NCBI RefSeq assembly: GCF_004698125.1
Contig: NZ_ML214298.1
Location: 372,001 to 436,000 of the forward strand
Direction of reading: 5' to 3'
Source of the DNA: Halosimplex halophilum
Lineage (GTDB): Archaea; Halobacteriota; Halobacteria; Halobacteriales; Haloarculaceae
DNA length: 64,000 nucleotides
Shown here in pieces: positions 39,284-47,803 of this stretch. A program made the translations under genes and the position numbers. Each line of letters opens with the position of its first letter. Positions within the stretch are counted from its first letter, which is position 1. The notes below the pieces were generated by a model that had not been told where the DNA came from, made no database searches, and worked only from the letters and a program-made list of their open reading frames with translations.

Positions 39284-39589
39284 ATGGCCGACCCGCCCGG
39301 CAACCCCGCGGCGCGGGAGAAGGGGTACTGCCCCTGCTGCGGCTACCGGACGCTCCCGCCGGGGCCGCCCGGGTCCTACGAGCGCTGTCCGGTCTGCGAC
39401 TGGCTCGACGACCCGATCCAGTTCGCCGACCCCGAGTTCGTCAGCGACACCAACCACGTCGCGCTCAGCGAGGCCCGCGAGAACGTCCGGGCGTTCGGCG
39501 CCTGCGTCGAGGGCGCCGCGCCCAACACGCGCGAGCCGACGGACGACGAGCCGCGCGACCCCAACTGGCCGTACGACCGCAGGGAGTGA
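39284..39589 (+). CDS. CPCC-family cysteine-rich protein
   Basis: A 101-residue soluble protein. The N-terminal GYCPCCGYRTLPPGPPGSYE plus RCPVCDWLDDP gives the two Cys pairs of the CPCC family, a probable zinc-binding knuckle. The conserved core continues with DPIQFADPEFVSDTNHVALS. Function is unknown across the family, whose members occur in bacteria and haloarchaea. The ATG at 39284 lies just before the Cys motif. Confidence 0.88.
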   Translation: MADPPGNPAAREKGYCPCCGYRTLPPGPPGSYERCPVCDWLDDPIQFADPEFVSDTNHVALSEARENVRAFGACVEGAAPNTREPTDDEPRDPNWPYDRRE

Positions 39590-39699
39590 GCGGAGCGAAC
39601 CGCGGTCGGACCGCGGCGGGGCCGCGGCCGAGCCGCGCCACGGGTTCCCGTCACGGACCCGAAGGCTTATTCGCGAACGCGGCGGAGGAACGTCCCACG

Positions 39700-41208
39700 A
39701 TGGACGTATCGCGCGGCAGCGCCCTGGCCCTGCTCGGCGTCGGCCTCTTCCTCGCGACGATGGTCGTCGGCGCCGCGACCGCCCCCTCCGCGTCCGGCGG
39801 CGTCGACGACTCGACGACCCCGACGGCCTTCCCGGCCGGAACCGACGCGCCCTCCGACTCCGGCGGGACGGCCGCCCCGTCCGGCACGCCCGCCGCCGAC
39901 GCGCCACGGACGCTCGTCGGCAACCAGGGCGGGTGGGTGACCCACGGCAGCGTCATCGCCTTCGACGGCCGGGAGGTGGCCTGGCGCAACACCGAGGCCG
40001 ACGGCTACTTCGAGGTGAGTCGGCTGGACAACGGGAGCGTCCTCGCCGCCTTCGCCAACGAGAGCTCCGAGGACTGCGGCGAGCTCTCGGCGCCCTGCGC
40101 CCGCACGGGCTACCGGATCCTCGAACCCGGCAGCGGCGAGATCGTCTCCGAGTACAGCTTCCCCGTCGGCTCGATCACGAACAGCGAGGTCCACGCCGCA
40201 GACGCCACCGGCGACGGCGGCATCGTCTACGCCGACATGGACGCCGAGCGGGTCGTCGTCGTCGAGAACGGGACCGAGGTCTGGGAGTGGCGCGCCAGCG
40301 AGCTCTACGAGGCGCCCGAGGACCCGACCAGCCGCGACTGGCTGCACATCAACGACGTGGACGCCATCGGCGACGGCCGGTTCATCGTCTCCGTGCGCAA
40401 CGCCAACCAGATCCTCATCCTCGAGCGCGGCGAGGGCGTCGTCGAGGTCATCAACGAGGACGATGGGTCGAGCGACGCCAACTGCCTCAAGGACGGCCGG
40501 CTCTACGACGCCGACGGCGACGGCGACGTGCGCTGTGGCGACCCCGCCGTCATCAAAGAGCAGCACAACCCGCAGTGGCTCGGCGACGGCGCGGTGCTGG
40601 TCGCCGACAGCGAGAACGACCGCGTGGTCGAGCTCCACCGGACCGACGACGGCGACTGGGAGCCCGTCTGGGCGGTCGACCGCGCGGGGGGGATCGAACT
40701 CACGTGGCCCCGCGACGCGGACCGCCTGCCCAACGGCAACACCCTGATCGCCGACTCGCGCAACCGGCGCGTGGTCGAGGTCGACCCGCAGGGCGAGGCG
40801 GTCTGGAACGTCTCCGTCGGCGCCGTCGCCCGGACGGGGCCCGGCATCGTCTACGAGGCCGACCGCCTGCCGTACGGCGAGTACGCCGGCAGCTACGACG
40901 GCGGCGCGACGCCGACCGACGCCGGCGGCGAGAACGGGACCGCGACGCCCGCGGACGCGACGCAGACGAAGACGCCCCTGCCGCGGATGACCGCCGCCAA
41001 CGGCTCCGGCGCGCTGACCGCGCCCGACGACGAGATCCCGCTGCTCTCCGAGGCGGTCGCCGGCCTCCAGGGCACCTTCGCCTGGGTGCCCATCTGGTTC
41101 GGCGAACTCCACCTCGCCGCGACGGCGCTCGGCGCCCTGTTCGTCCTCGTCGGCGGCGTCGACCACCTGCTCGCGGCGCGCGGCGTCTCGCTGCCCGGGC
41201 GGGAGTAG
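39700..41208 (+). CDS. arylsulfotransferase-like beta-propeller, membrane-anchored
   Basis: A 502-residue exported protein. An N-terminal signal or anchor helix (ALALLGVGLFLATMVVGAAT) precedes a Thr/Ser/Pro-rich linker (about 30-65). Propeller blades of the ASST type follow (WLHINDVDAIGDGRFIVSVR, EQHNPQWLGDGAVLVADSEN, WPRDADRLPNGNTLIADSRN). A second low-complexity stretch then leads to a C-terminal transmembrane helix (LAATALGALFVLVGGVDHLL). ASST enzymes transfer sulfate between phenols. Here the candidate His residues lie in HINDVD and EQHNPQW, but activity is unproven. The start is supported by a TATA-like GCTTATTCG about 35 bases upstream. Confidence 0.82.
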   Translation: MDVSRGSALALLGVGLFLATMVVGAATAPSASGGVDDSTTPTAFPAGTDAPSDSGGTAAPSGTPAADAPRTLVGNQGGWVTHGSVIAFDGREVAWRNTEADGYFEVSRLDNGSVLAAFANESSEDCGELSAPCARTGYRILEPGSGEIVSEYSFPVGSITNSEVHAADATGDGGIVYADMDAERVVVVENGTEVWEWRASELYEAPEDPTSRDWLHINDVDAIGDGRFIVSVRNANQILILERGEGVVEVINEDDGSSDANCLKDGRLYDADGDGDVRCGDPAVIKEQHNPQWLGDGAVLVADSENDRVVELHRTDDGDWEPVWAVDRAGGIELTWPRDADRLPNGNTLIADSRNRRVVEVDPQGEAVWNVSVGAVARTGPGIVYEADRLPYGEYAGSYDGGATPTDAGGENGTATPADATQTKTPLPRMTAANGSGALTAPDDEIPLLSEAVAGLQGTFAWVPIWFGELHLAATALGALFVLVGGVDHLLAARGVSLPGRE

Positions 41209-41254
41209 GCGACCCGCCCACGACCGAACGCCGACCGGTCGCCGCTTCTCGGAC

Positions 41255-42358
41255 CTACTCCCCGACGGTCATCGACAGTTCGTCGAAGGACATGAACGCG
41301 GTCTCGTAGCCCTCGTGGCGGGCGATCTGCGGGACCCCGTCGACCGCGATCGTCAGGTCGTCGCCCGACTGCACGTCGGCGACGGCGCCGTAGTGGTACC
41401 CCAGGTCGGGGTGGACGGTCGGAGTGAGCGAGCCGTCGAACGCCGTCGTCCCGTCGCGGGTGACCGTCGCCGACAGCGACGCCTGCGGGATCGGGTAGCC
41501 GTTGTACGGCGTCCGCATCGAGACGGCGAGATACGGGCGGTCGTCGTCCGGGCCGTCGGCGGGGGTCGCCGTCGAGTCCCCCGCGGAGACCCCGTCGGGG
41601 GGCGACGCCAGCCGCGAGACGACGAACCGCGCGTCGCCGCTGGACCCCTCGCCGACGACGGTCCCCGGGAGGTCGCCGGGCGCGGGCGTCGCGGAGACGG
41701 GCATCATGTCCATCGACATCGGGTCGAGGGCGTCGCGCTCGCCCTGCCGGTCGGGGAGGCGCTCGTAGGAGATCTCCTCCAGCGCCGACTGGGAGAACTC
41801 CAGGGTGAACGAGGCGGTCCCCAGCTCGCCGAAGCGACCGCCGAGGGCGCCGGCCCGGCGCGTCGGGAGCGGCGGGACGCTCACCTCGACCTCGTAGGTC
41901 CCGTCGCCGTCGAGTTCGAGGTTGTCGCCGGCGTGGACGCCCATGTTCTGGGAGAGCATCGGCCACAGCGGCTTGCCGCTGGTGAGTCGCTCGCCGTCGC
42001 GGGTGATCGTCGTCGTGAGCGACCCGTGGGGGAGGACGGTGTCCGTCTCGGGGTCCCAGACGGTCGTCATGAGGTGCAGCGAGTCAGACCCCTCGATCTC
42101 TACCTTCTCGGTGCTGTCGCCGCTGACGAGCCAGAAGCGGTGGGGATAGCTGTAGGTCAGCGCGACCCGGAAGTCGCCGGCGGCGGCCGTGCCGACCATC
42201 GCCATCCCCTCGACGTGGCTGGGGACGTAGACGGCGTCGGGGCGGTCGGAGACCAGCGGCGGCGACCGCGCCGACCGCGTCTGGAAGAGCGACCGACACC
42301 CGGCCAGCCCGACCGACGCCGCGGCCGCGCCCGCGGCGAGAAAGCGTCGTCTGTGCAT
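41255..42358 (-). CDS. Tat lipoprotein, iron-transport-associated (DUF7350-like)
   Basis: A 367-residue exported lipoprotein with Tat/lipobox signal HRRRFLAAGAAAASVGLAGC. The mature part consists of two similar beta-sandwich halves (VALTYSYPHRFWLVSG and YLAVSMRTPYNGYPIPQASL), each with conserved His and Met that could bind a metal (SQNMGVHAG, DPMSMDMMP). Such proteins are commonly found beside DyP-like lipoproteins in haloarchaea and are named iron transporter-like (P19/Tp34 relatives); I cannot verify that. The downstream partner of the DyP-like gene (42461-43771) is this gene on the same strand, 102 bases apart. Confidence 0.75.
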   Translation of the reverse strand: MHRRRFLAAGAAAASVGLAGCRSLFQTRSARSPPLVSDRPDAVYVPSHVEGMAMVGTAAAGDFRVALTYSYPHRFWLVSGDSTEKVEIEGSDSLHLMTTVWDPETDTVLPHGSLTTTITRDGERLTSGKPLWPMLSQNMGVHAGDNLELDGDGTYEVEVSVPPLPTRRAGALGGRFGELGTASFTLEFSQSALEEISYERLPDRQGERDALDPMSMDMMPVSATPAPGDLPGTVVGEGSSGDARFVVSRLASPPDGVSAGDSTATPADGPDDDRPYLAVSMRTPYNGYPIPQASLSATVTRDGTTAFDGSLTPTVHPDLGYHYGAVADVQSGDDLTIAVDGVPQIARHEGYETAFMSFDELSMTVGE

Positions 42359-42460
42359 AGCCGCCCCTAGTGGCCGTACCCAAAAGCGGCTTCTGGTCGA
42401 GTTCTCGAAAGCGTCGGCGTGTCGGCCGGATGGGCCGTCACCGCGCCCGCGACTCGGCGG

Positions 42461-43771
42461 TCACTCGCCGGGGTTCGGCGCCGGGAGCGCCCGCGACGCC
42501 CGCGGCGGGAGGAGATAGTTGCCGCGCCGGCGGACGTTGATGTACTGGAGGATGCCGTTGTTGGCGCGCTGGCCGACCGCGCCCTCGGCGGCGGCGTCGG
42601 TGCCGTTCATCGCCTCGCGGGTGGCCACGAAGTCCGATATCGACTCCTGCAGGGCGAGGAAGTGCAGGCCGGCGCGGTCGCCGTCGGTCGAGTCGAAGTC
42701 CCGCCGGAGGATGACCGGACGGCCGTCCTCCCGGGCGCGGGCGTTCTTCTGGGCGTGGCCGACGACGCCGTCGCGGGCGTCTTCTTCGACCGTCTCTGCG
42801 CAGCCGCCGACGCCGCTGGAGTTCCCGAGGTTCTCGCCGGTGCCCTCGATCACGTCGTTGTCGGCGTGGGCCGGGCAGAACATCGACGCCTCGCGGTGCT
42901 CGCGGCTGTCCTGCTCGTACCACTGGGTGAGGTTGAGGTCCATCGAGGAGACGTGCTGGGTGGTGCCGCCGGCGAACGGTCCCTCGCCGATGGTCACGTG
43001 GTCCTCGGTGGCCTGTGTCTTCTCGAAGCCGGACTCGAAGCCCATGTACAGCGGCGCGTCGTCGGGCACGGGCTCGGAGTCGGGGATCCCCGCCACGTCC
43101 TGGTTCTCGGCGGGGAGGCCCTCGCCGATGAACCCCGTCCGGCGGGCGCGGCCGCCCTCGGCGAGGCTGGCGCGCTCGAAGACGCCGTCGAAGGTGGCGT
43201 CCAGCTCGCGGCCGTTGACGGTGTCGCGCTCGCCGAGCAGCCCCTCCTCGGCGGCCAGCAGGACCGAGCCGTAGTCGCTGGCGAGGTGGACGACCGCGTC
43301 GGGTTCGTCGGGGACAGGGTCCTCGAACGGCGCGAGCGGTTCGGGCGCCGGCAGGTCGACGCTCTCCGGGAGGGCCCCCCCGAAGCGGTCGAAGTAGGCG
43401 GGGGCGTAGCCGACGGTGAACAGGAGGCCGATCTCGCCCTCGTCGGTGCTGCGGGGGTAGGCGCGTTCCAGCGACCGGAGTGCGGTCTCGACCGTCCCGC
43501 GGTCGCCGTCCGTGGGCGTCCCGTCGCCGGCGTAGTCGAGGTAGAGCAGGAGGTGGTGTTTCGGCGGGACGTGGTTGCCGTGGTCGTCGGTGCGGAGGGC
43601 ACCGTTCCAGGCGTGCTGGCGGTCGGGGAGCGTCGAGAGGTCGTCGGGGCCCGACGGGAGGTCGGGGTCCTCGCGACCCAGGCAGGCCGACAGCGCCGCG
43701 GACCCGCCGATGGCGACGGCGGCCTTGACGAACTCCCGGCGCGAGACCCCGCGCTGGCGACTCGGTGGCAT
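42461..43771 (-). CDS. DyP-type peroxidase-like Tat lipoprotein
   Basis: A 436-residue exported protein with Tat signal SRREFVKAAVAIGGSAALSA and a lipobox Cys. The body resembles DyP/EfeB-like peroxidases, with a ferredoxin-like barrel and stretches such as HHLLLYLDYAGDGTP, YMGFESGFEKTQATEDHVTI and EHREASMFCPAHAD, and a late VILRRDFDSTDGDRAGLHFL matching the R-R-F substrate/haem pocket block. The proximal haem His and the distal Asp/Arg cannot be assigned with certainty by eye. With the neighbouring metal-handling lipoprotein it could form an iron- or haem-iron-acquisition pair like EfeO-EfeB. Confidence 0.75.
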   Translation of the reverse strand: MPPSRQRGVSRREFVKAAVAIGGSAALSACLGREDPDLPSGPDDLSTLPDRQHAWNGALRTDDHGNHVPPKHHLLLYLDYAGDGTPTDGDRGTVETALRSLERAYPRSTDEGEIGLLFTVGYAPAYFDRFGGALPESVDLPAPEPLAPFEDPVPDEPDAVVHLASDYGSVLLAAEEGLLGERDTVNGRELDATFDGVFERASLAEGGRARRTGFIGEGLPAENQDVAGIPDSEPVPDDAPLYMGFESGFEKTQATEDHVTIGEGPFAGGTTQHVSSMDLNLTQWYEQDSREHREASMFCPAHADNDVIEGTGENLGNSSGVGGCAETVEEDARDGVVGHAQKNARAREDGRPVILRRDFDSTDGDRAGLHFLALQESISDFVATREAMNGTDAAAEGAVGQRANNGILQYINVRRRGNYLLPPRASRALPAPNPGE

Positions 43772-43892
43772 CGCCGACTCCTAGCGACCGGTCGAACAAG
43801 GGGGTTCTGGTCGGTCAGTCGAAAGCGGTCGGCGGGCGCGTCCGCGCCGTTCGAGCGCCGGCCGCCCTCCGGTCGCTCGACGGCCGTCCGGC

Positions 43893-44405
43893 CTACTCGG
43901 CGAGCAGGCGGTCGACCAGGCGGGTGAACCGGTCGACGAGCTTCTCGGGGAGCGACGGCTCGACGGTCCGGAGCAGTTCGGCGGTCTCCTCGGGCGCTTC
44001 GAGCACGAGCGTCACGCGGCCGCGCTCGTCGCGGCGCTTGGCGACGAGGTCGAGGTCGGTCAATCGATCCAGGTGCCACTCCAGCGTGCTCCGGGCGACG
44101 CCGACGCCCTCGGCCGTCTCGGCGGCCGGCGTCGGCCCGTTCCGGAGGAGGAAGACCACGATGTCGGCGGCGGTCTCGCGCCGGAGGACCGCCAGCGCGC
44201 GCCGCTCGAAGGCGTCGCAGTCGGGCGGGTAGTAGTGGGTGCGCCCGTAGAGGTCCGCGGCGACGACGCGGTCGTCGAGCCTCCGCAGGTGGTACTGGGC
44301 CTGGCCGGGGGCGAGGTCGAGCTGGCGGACGAGTTCGCTGAAGTACACGCCGGGGTTGTCGGCGACGTGGGCGGCCACGCGGGCGCGGGTGTCGGTGTCG
44401 GTCAC
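43893..44405 (-). CDS. transcriptional regulator with two winged helices
   Basis: A 170-residue protein with two tandem winged HTH units: residues about 5-55 (HVADNPGVYFSELVRQLDLA, GQAQYHLRRLDDR) and about 68-130 (FLLRNGPTPAAETAEGVGVA, RSTLEWHLDRLTDLDLV). This is a common haloarchaeal regulator layout. It starts at a GTG that overlaps the stop of the upstream membrane-protein gene by four bases, so the two are coexpressed. The target is unknown; autoregulation of the pair is likely. Confidence 0.85.
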   Translation of the reverse strand: MTDTDTRARVAAHVADNPGVYFSELVRQLDLAPGQAQYHLRRLDDRVVAADLYGRTHYYPPDCDAFERRALAVLRRETAADIVVFLLRNGPTPAAETAEGVGVARSTLEWHLDRLTDLDLVAKRRDERGRVTLVLEAPEETAELLRTVEPSLPEKLVDRFTRLVDRLLAE

Positions 44406-44740
44406 GACGGCTCCTCCGGCGCGTCCGGGGCGGTCGAGCGCGCGTAGTAGATGGCGCCGAGCAGGAACGTGGCGACCGTCGCGTCGAGGGCGTGCTCGGC
44501 GAAGTGGTGCAGTCCGGCGTCCAGCGGGCCGAACATCGCGAGCGCGGAGACGAGCGTGCGGGCGAGCAGGGCGGCGAGCGCGAGCACGACCAGCAGGTAC
44601 GACCGCGAGCCCCGCTGGCCGAGCGCCCCGACCGCCAGCGCGAGCAGGAGCCCGGAGCCGACGCCTGCGAGCAGGTGGACCCCGAGCAGGACAGGATCCG
44701 GCGACGGCGCGGCGTGGGCGACCGGGCGCAGCGGTGTCAC
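44402..44740 (-). CDS. four-helix membrane protein (DUF7471-like)
   Basis: A 112-residue protein starting at GTG with about three to four hydrophobic helices (LLGVHLLAGVGSGLLLALAV, SYLLVVLALAALLARTLVSA, DATVATFLLGAIYY) and His residues in HHFAEHALDA. It overlaps the following regulator by four bases. Such membrane-protein/HTH pairs recur in haloarchaea and suggest a membrane sensor tied to its regulator. The family name is recalled only. Confidence 0.72.
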   Translation of the reverse strand: MTPLRPVAHAAPSPDPVLLGVHLLAGVGSGLLLALAVGALGQRGSRSYLLVVLALAALLARTLVSALAMFGPLDAGLHHFAEHALDATVATFLLGAIYYARSTAPDAPEEPS

Positions 44741-44827
44741 ACTCGCGGTAGTCGCCGCGCGTATCTAAGTCGGTCGCTTCGATGCCGCCGGAGCGGCCGA
44801 GCCCGGAGCGCCGGGTCCCGCCTGCAG

Positions 44828-45679
44828 CTACCCGAGCGACACGTCCAGGTACAGCATGACGACGACGCCGACCATCGTTCCGAGCGTCGCGACCCGTTCG
44901 TTGCCCCGGAGGTGGGTCTCGGGGACGATCTCGTCGCTGATGACGAACAGCATCGCGCCGGCGGCGAACCCCATGGCGTAGGGCAGGACCGGCGCGGCCA
45001 GCGTGACCGCCAGCGCGCCGGCGAGCACGAGCGGGATCTCGACGAGCCCCGACCGGACCCCGGTGAGCACCGCGTAGAAGCGGCGGTCGAGCCCGGCGTT
45101 GACGGCGGCGACCGACACCGCCAGCCCCTCCGGGACGTTCTGGATCCCGATCGCGAGCATGAGCGCGACGGCGCTCCCGACCGACGCGTCGCCGGCCGCC
45201 GCGGAACCGAACCCGACGCCGACGGCGAGGCCTTCGGGCATGTTGTGCAGGGTGATCGCGAGGATGAACAGGACGACGGGGGCGAAGCGCTCCTCGTCGA
45301 CGGGGACGCTCTCGCCCGGGTCGGCCGCGTCGTCGCGCCGTTTCCCCGTCAGCAGGTAGTGGGCGTGGGGGACGAGCACGTCCGCCCGGTCGAGCGCGAG
45401 CGCGCCCAGGAGGACGCCGCCCAGCACCGGCAGGGGGTTCCCGCCGGGCGTCGCCTCGATCCCCGGGAGGATCAGACTGGTGAAACTCGCGGCGAGCATG
45501 ACGCCGGCGGCGAACCCCAGCGCGCCGTCCAGCGCCCGCTCGGAGGGGTCGCGCCAGACGAAGACGAGCGACGCGCCCAGGAGGTTGAGCCCGGCGATGA
45601 CCAGCCCGCCGACCAGCGCCTGCACCAGCAGCCGCTGGGCCGCCAGCGCCTCGACGAGCGTCTCGACCGGTCCGGGCAC
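44828..45679 (-). CDS. ZIP-family metal transporter
   Basis: A 283-residue transporter with eight hydrophobic segments. The metal-binding helices carry the ZIP signatures LHNMPEGLAVGVGFG (helix 4) and IGIQNVPEGLAVSVAAVNAG (helix 5). A His-containing loop (DVLVPHAHYLLTGK) lies between helices 3 and 4. It resembles ZupT/GufA-type importers of Zn2+, Mn2+ or Fe2+. It starts at a GTG. The nearby metal-handling genes may not be linked, as the intervening genes face other ways. Confidence 0.92.
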   Translation of the reverse strand: MPGPVETLVEALAAQRLLVQALVGGLVIAGLNLLGASLVFVWRDPSERALDGALGFAAGVMLAASFTSLILPGIEATPGGNPLPVLGGVLLGALALDRADVLVPHAHYLLTGKRRDDAADPGESVPVDEERFAPVVLFILAITLHNMPEGLAVGVGFGSAAAGDASVGSAVALMLAIGIQNVPEGLAVSVAAVNAGLDRRFYAVLTGVRSGLVEIPLVLAGALAVTLAAPVLPYAMGFAAGAMLFVISDEIVPETHLRGNERVATLGTMVGVVVMLYLDVSLG

Positions 45680-45790
45680 GTTTGTCGGCGAAACACGCGG
45701 CGCCCACTTAAAGTTCGACGGCGTCGCGGCCGGACCGCCGACGGGGCGCCGGCCGTAGATATACCCGTCCGCCGCCCCAACGGACGGGAT

Positions 45791-46447
45791 ATGAACGGCC
45801 AGGCACTCGTCGACGCGGTCCGCGAGTCGAAGGCGACGGAACTCGACCGGCTGGGCTCGGACAAGTACCTGATCGCCGCGACCGGCGCCGACCTGGAGCG
45901 GGCGCCGGTCCTCCGGTCGGTCGCCGAGTCGGCCGCCAGCGGGCGGGACACCTTCTCGCGGTGGGCCGACGGGGCGACGGGCGACCCGGCGTCGGCCTTC
46001 GAGACGGCCGCCGAGGCCGAGCGCGAGCGGTTCGACCGCGTCGTCGACTCGCTGGCGGCCCTGCCGGACGACGACGCCGACGCCGCGGCGACCATCGACG
46101 GGAGCGACGCCCCGCTACACGACGCGCTCGCCGAGGTCGACGGGACCGTCGAGCGGCTGGCCGCCGCGTTCGTCGGCCGCCCGCTGGTCGCCGACCGGAC
46201 GCTGTTGCAGGTGGTCAGCTTCTTCGTCAACGAGGCCGACGAACAGCGGGCGGACCTGGCCCGGGACCTGCGAAGCGAGACACAGGCCCGCCTCGACGAG
46301 GGTGTCGATCTGCTGGACGCCGTCTGCGAGACGGACGCCGACTGGGAGCGTGCCCAGCGGGCCGCCGAGGACGTGGTCGCCGCGGCCTACGAGGCGTACG
46401 CGACCGCGCTCGAAGCGATGGGCGTCGACCCGAAGCCGGTGTGCTAG
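45791..46447 (+). CDS. conserved haloarchaeal helical protein (often named transcription antitermination protein)
   Basis: A 218-residue, almost entirely helical acidic protein. Landmarks are DAVRESKATELDRLGSDKYL at the N-terminus, LLQVVSFFVNEADEQRADLA in the middle and the conserved end ALEAMGVDPKPVC. The family is widespread in haloarchaea; the transcription label sometimes attached has no visible basis here. The size and repeated helices suggest a ferritin-like or four-helix bundle, but metal ligands are not convincing. Confidence 0.75.
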   Translation: MNGQALVDAVRESKATELDRLGSDKYLIAATGADLERAPVLRSVAESAASGRDTFSRWADGATGDPASAFETAAEAERERFDRVVDSLAALPDDDADAAATIDGSDAPLHDALAEVDGTVERLAAAFVGRPLVADRTLLQVVSFFVNEADEQRADLARDLRSETQARLDEGVDLLDAVCETDADWERAQRAAEDVVAAAYEAYATALEAMGVDPKPVC

Positions 46448-46952
46448 CCGGTAGCTGTCGCGCTCACGGTGCGGTCGGCGCGCGCTGTCGCGAGTCTCGT
46501 CTCGCGACAGTAGCCGCGCGAGGTCTTCGTGAACTGTGTGAACGAAGGCTCGTCGGAGCGTGCTCCGACGGTGGATGAGCGACGCCAGGAGCGAATCGGC
46601 TGGGGAGGCTCGTGGCCGTCTGCGGTGCTGTGCGGTGTCGGCGCGGCCGCTGTGCGGTTGCGGTGTCGTGCGGTCGCGGTGCAGTCCTGGCGGACTGAAC
46701 GGGCGAGGCGCGCTCGCGCTCGTACAGTCGTCTGAGCGGGCCACTATCCGAAGCGGCCCCTGGCCGCAAGGATATCCCCCTCAGCGACCGCGAGCGCGGC
46801 GAGAGCGTTCAGCACTCATCGTCGGTGCGTTCGCCGTCGTGCTCATCGCTTTCACACTAAAACGACCAGAAACACCCGCTCAACTCGCACGAGCACCGTC
46901 CGCTCCTGCCGACCGCGGTACCCTCAAGACCCCCGGCGCCCGAGAGGCGGGT
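46448..46952. other. 505-bp intergenic region with hairpins
   Basis: After the stop at 46447 come three successive inverted repeats: CTGTCGCGAG/CTCGCGACAG (46485-46494 and 46501-46510), CTTCGT/ACGAAG (about 46525-46547) and CGTCGGAGC/GCTCCGACG (46551-46559 and 46562-46570). A GTGCGGT-rich simple-sequence stretch follows (about 46618-46690). A hydrophobic stretch (ALIVGAFAVVLIAFTL) can be read in frame with the next gene at about 46800-46855, but no start codon for it is convincing. Confidence 0.5.
46485..46570. repeat. cluster of three hairpins
   Basis: Three perfect stems of 10, 6 and 9 bp in 86 bases, directly after a plus-strand gene. The last (9 bp with a 2-base loop) is very stable. They may end transcription of the upstream gene, form a small RNA, or be part of a dispersed repeat. 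Confidence 0.55.
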
Positions 46953-47774
46953 ATGCACGGCGACGCGGTCCGGATGCTCACGTACAACGTCCGCCGCGAC
47001 GTGGCGGACGACGGGCAGTTCGACTGGGCGGGCCGGCGCGACGCCGTCGCGGGGACGATCCGCTTCCACCGCCCCGACGCCGTCGGGCTCCAGGAACCGC
47101 TCGCGCGCCAGTATTCGGACCTCCGGGAGGCGCTGTCCGGCTTCGAGTGGGTCGGCGACTCCCGGGAGGCCGGCGAGGGCGAGGGGGAGTTCTGCCCCGT
47201 CGGCTACCGCCCCGAGCGCTTCGAACGGGTCGACGCGGGCACGTTCTGGCTCTCGCCGACGCCCGACGACCCCGGCAGCGTCGGCTGGGACGCCGCCTAC
47301 CCGCGGATCGCGACGTGGGCCCGCCTGCGCGACCGCGACCGCGGCGGCACGCTGCTGTACTGCAACACCCACCTCGACCACGAGGGCGAGCGCGCCCGCG
47401 CGGAGGGCGCGCGGGTGCTCCGCGAGCGCGTCGGCGAGTTGCGCGAGGGCGACGAACCGGTCGTCGTCGGGGGCGACTTCAACTGCGTGGCCGGCGACGA
47501 CCCGTACCGGGCGCTCGTCGGCGGCGAGAGCCGCGAGGACGGGAAGAGCGAGCCGGCGCTGGTCGACGCCCGCGAGGCGAGCCCGCACCCGCCCCACGGG
47601 CCCGACACCACCCGAACCGACTTCGAGACGCTGCTGCCCGACCGGGCGATCGACCACGTCTTCGTCGCCGGCGCGGCGGTCGACGGGTACGGCGTCGCCG
47701 CCGACGTGGTCGGTGACGGCTGGTTCCCCTCGGACCACCTGCCCGTCGTCGTCGATCTGTCTCCCTGGGTCTGA
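46953..47774 (+). CDS. endonuclease/exonuclease/phosphatase-family hydrolase
   Basis: A 273-residue EEP-fold protein, cytoplasmic at this start. Motifs in order: MLTYNVRRD, DAVGLQEPLARQ (metal Glu), LLYCNTHLDHEG, VVVGGDFNCVAGDDP, AIDHVFVAG and FPSDHLPVVVDL. It is shorter than and clearly different from the exported EEP protein at 5038-6126, and resembles the endonuclease/phosphatase group with broad phosphodiesterase or phosphatase activity. A longer form with an N-terminal membrane helix is conceivable (see the intergenic region) but lacks a good start. Confidence 0.9.
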   Translation: MHGDAVRMLTYNVRRDVADDGQFDWAGRRDAVAGTIRFHRPDAVGLQEPLARQYSDLREALSGFEWVGDSREAGEGEGEFCPVGYRPERFERVDAGTFWLSPTPDDPGSVGWDAAYPRIATWARLRDRDRGGTLLYCNTHLDHEGERARAEGARVLRERVGELREGDEPVVVGGDFNCVAGDDPYRALVGGESREDGKSEPALVDAREASPHPPHGPDTTRTDFETLLPDRAIDHVFVAGAAVDGYGVAADVVGDGWFPSDHLPVVVDLSPWV

Positions 47775-47803
47775 GCGGGTCGGCGGGACCGGTTGCCGGT
47801 CGG

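Noticed and set aside
46618-46690. GTGCGGT-rich stretch as a CRISPR-like or regulatory repeat array
   Set aside because: Units are short, irregular and without spacers; simple-sequence bias.
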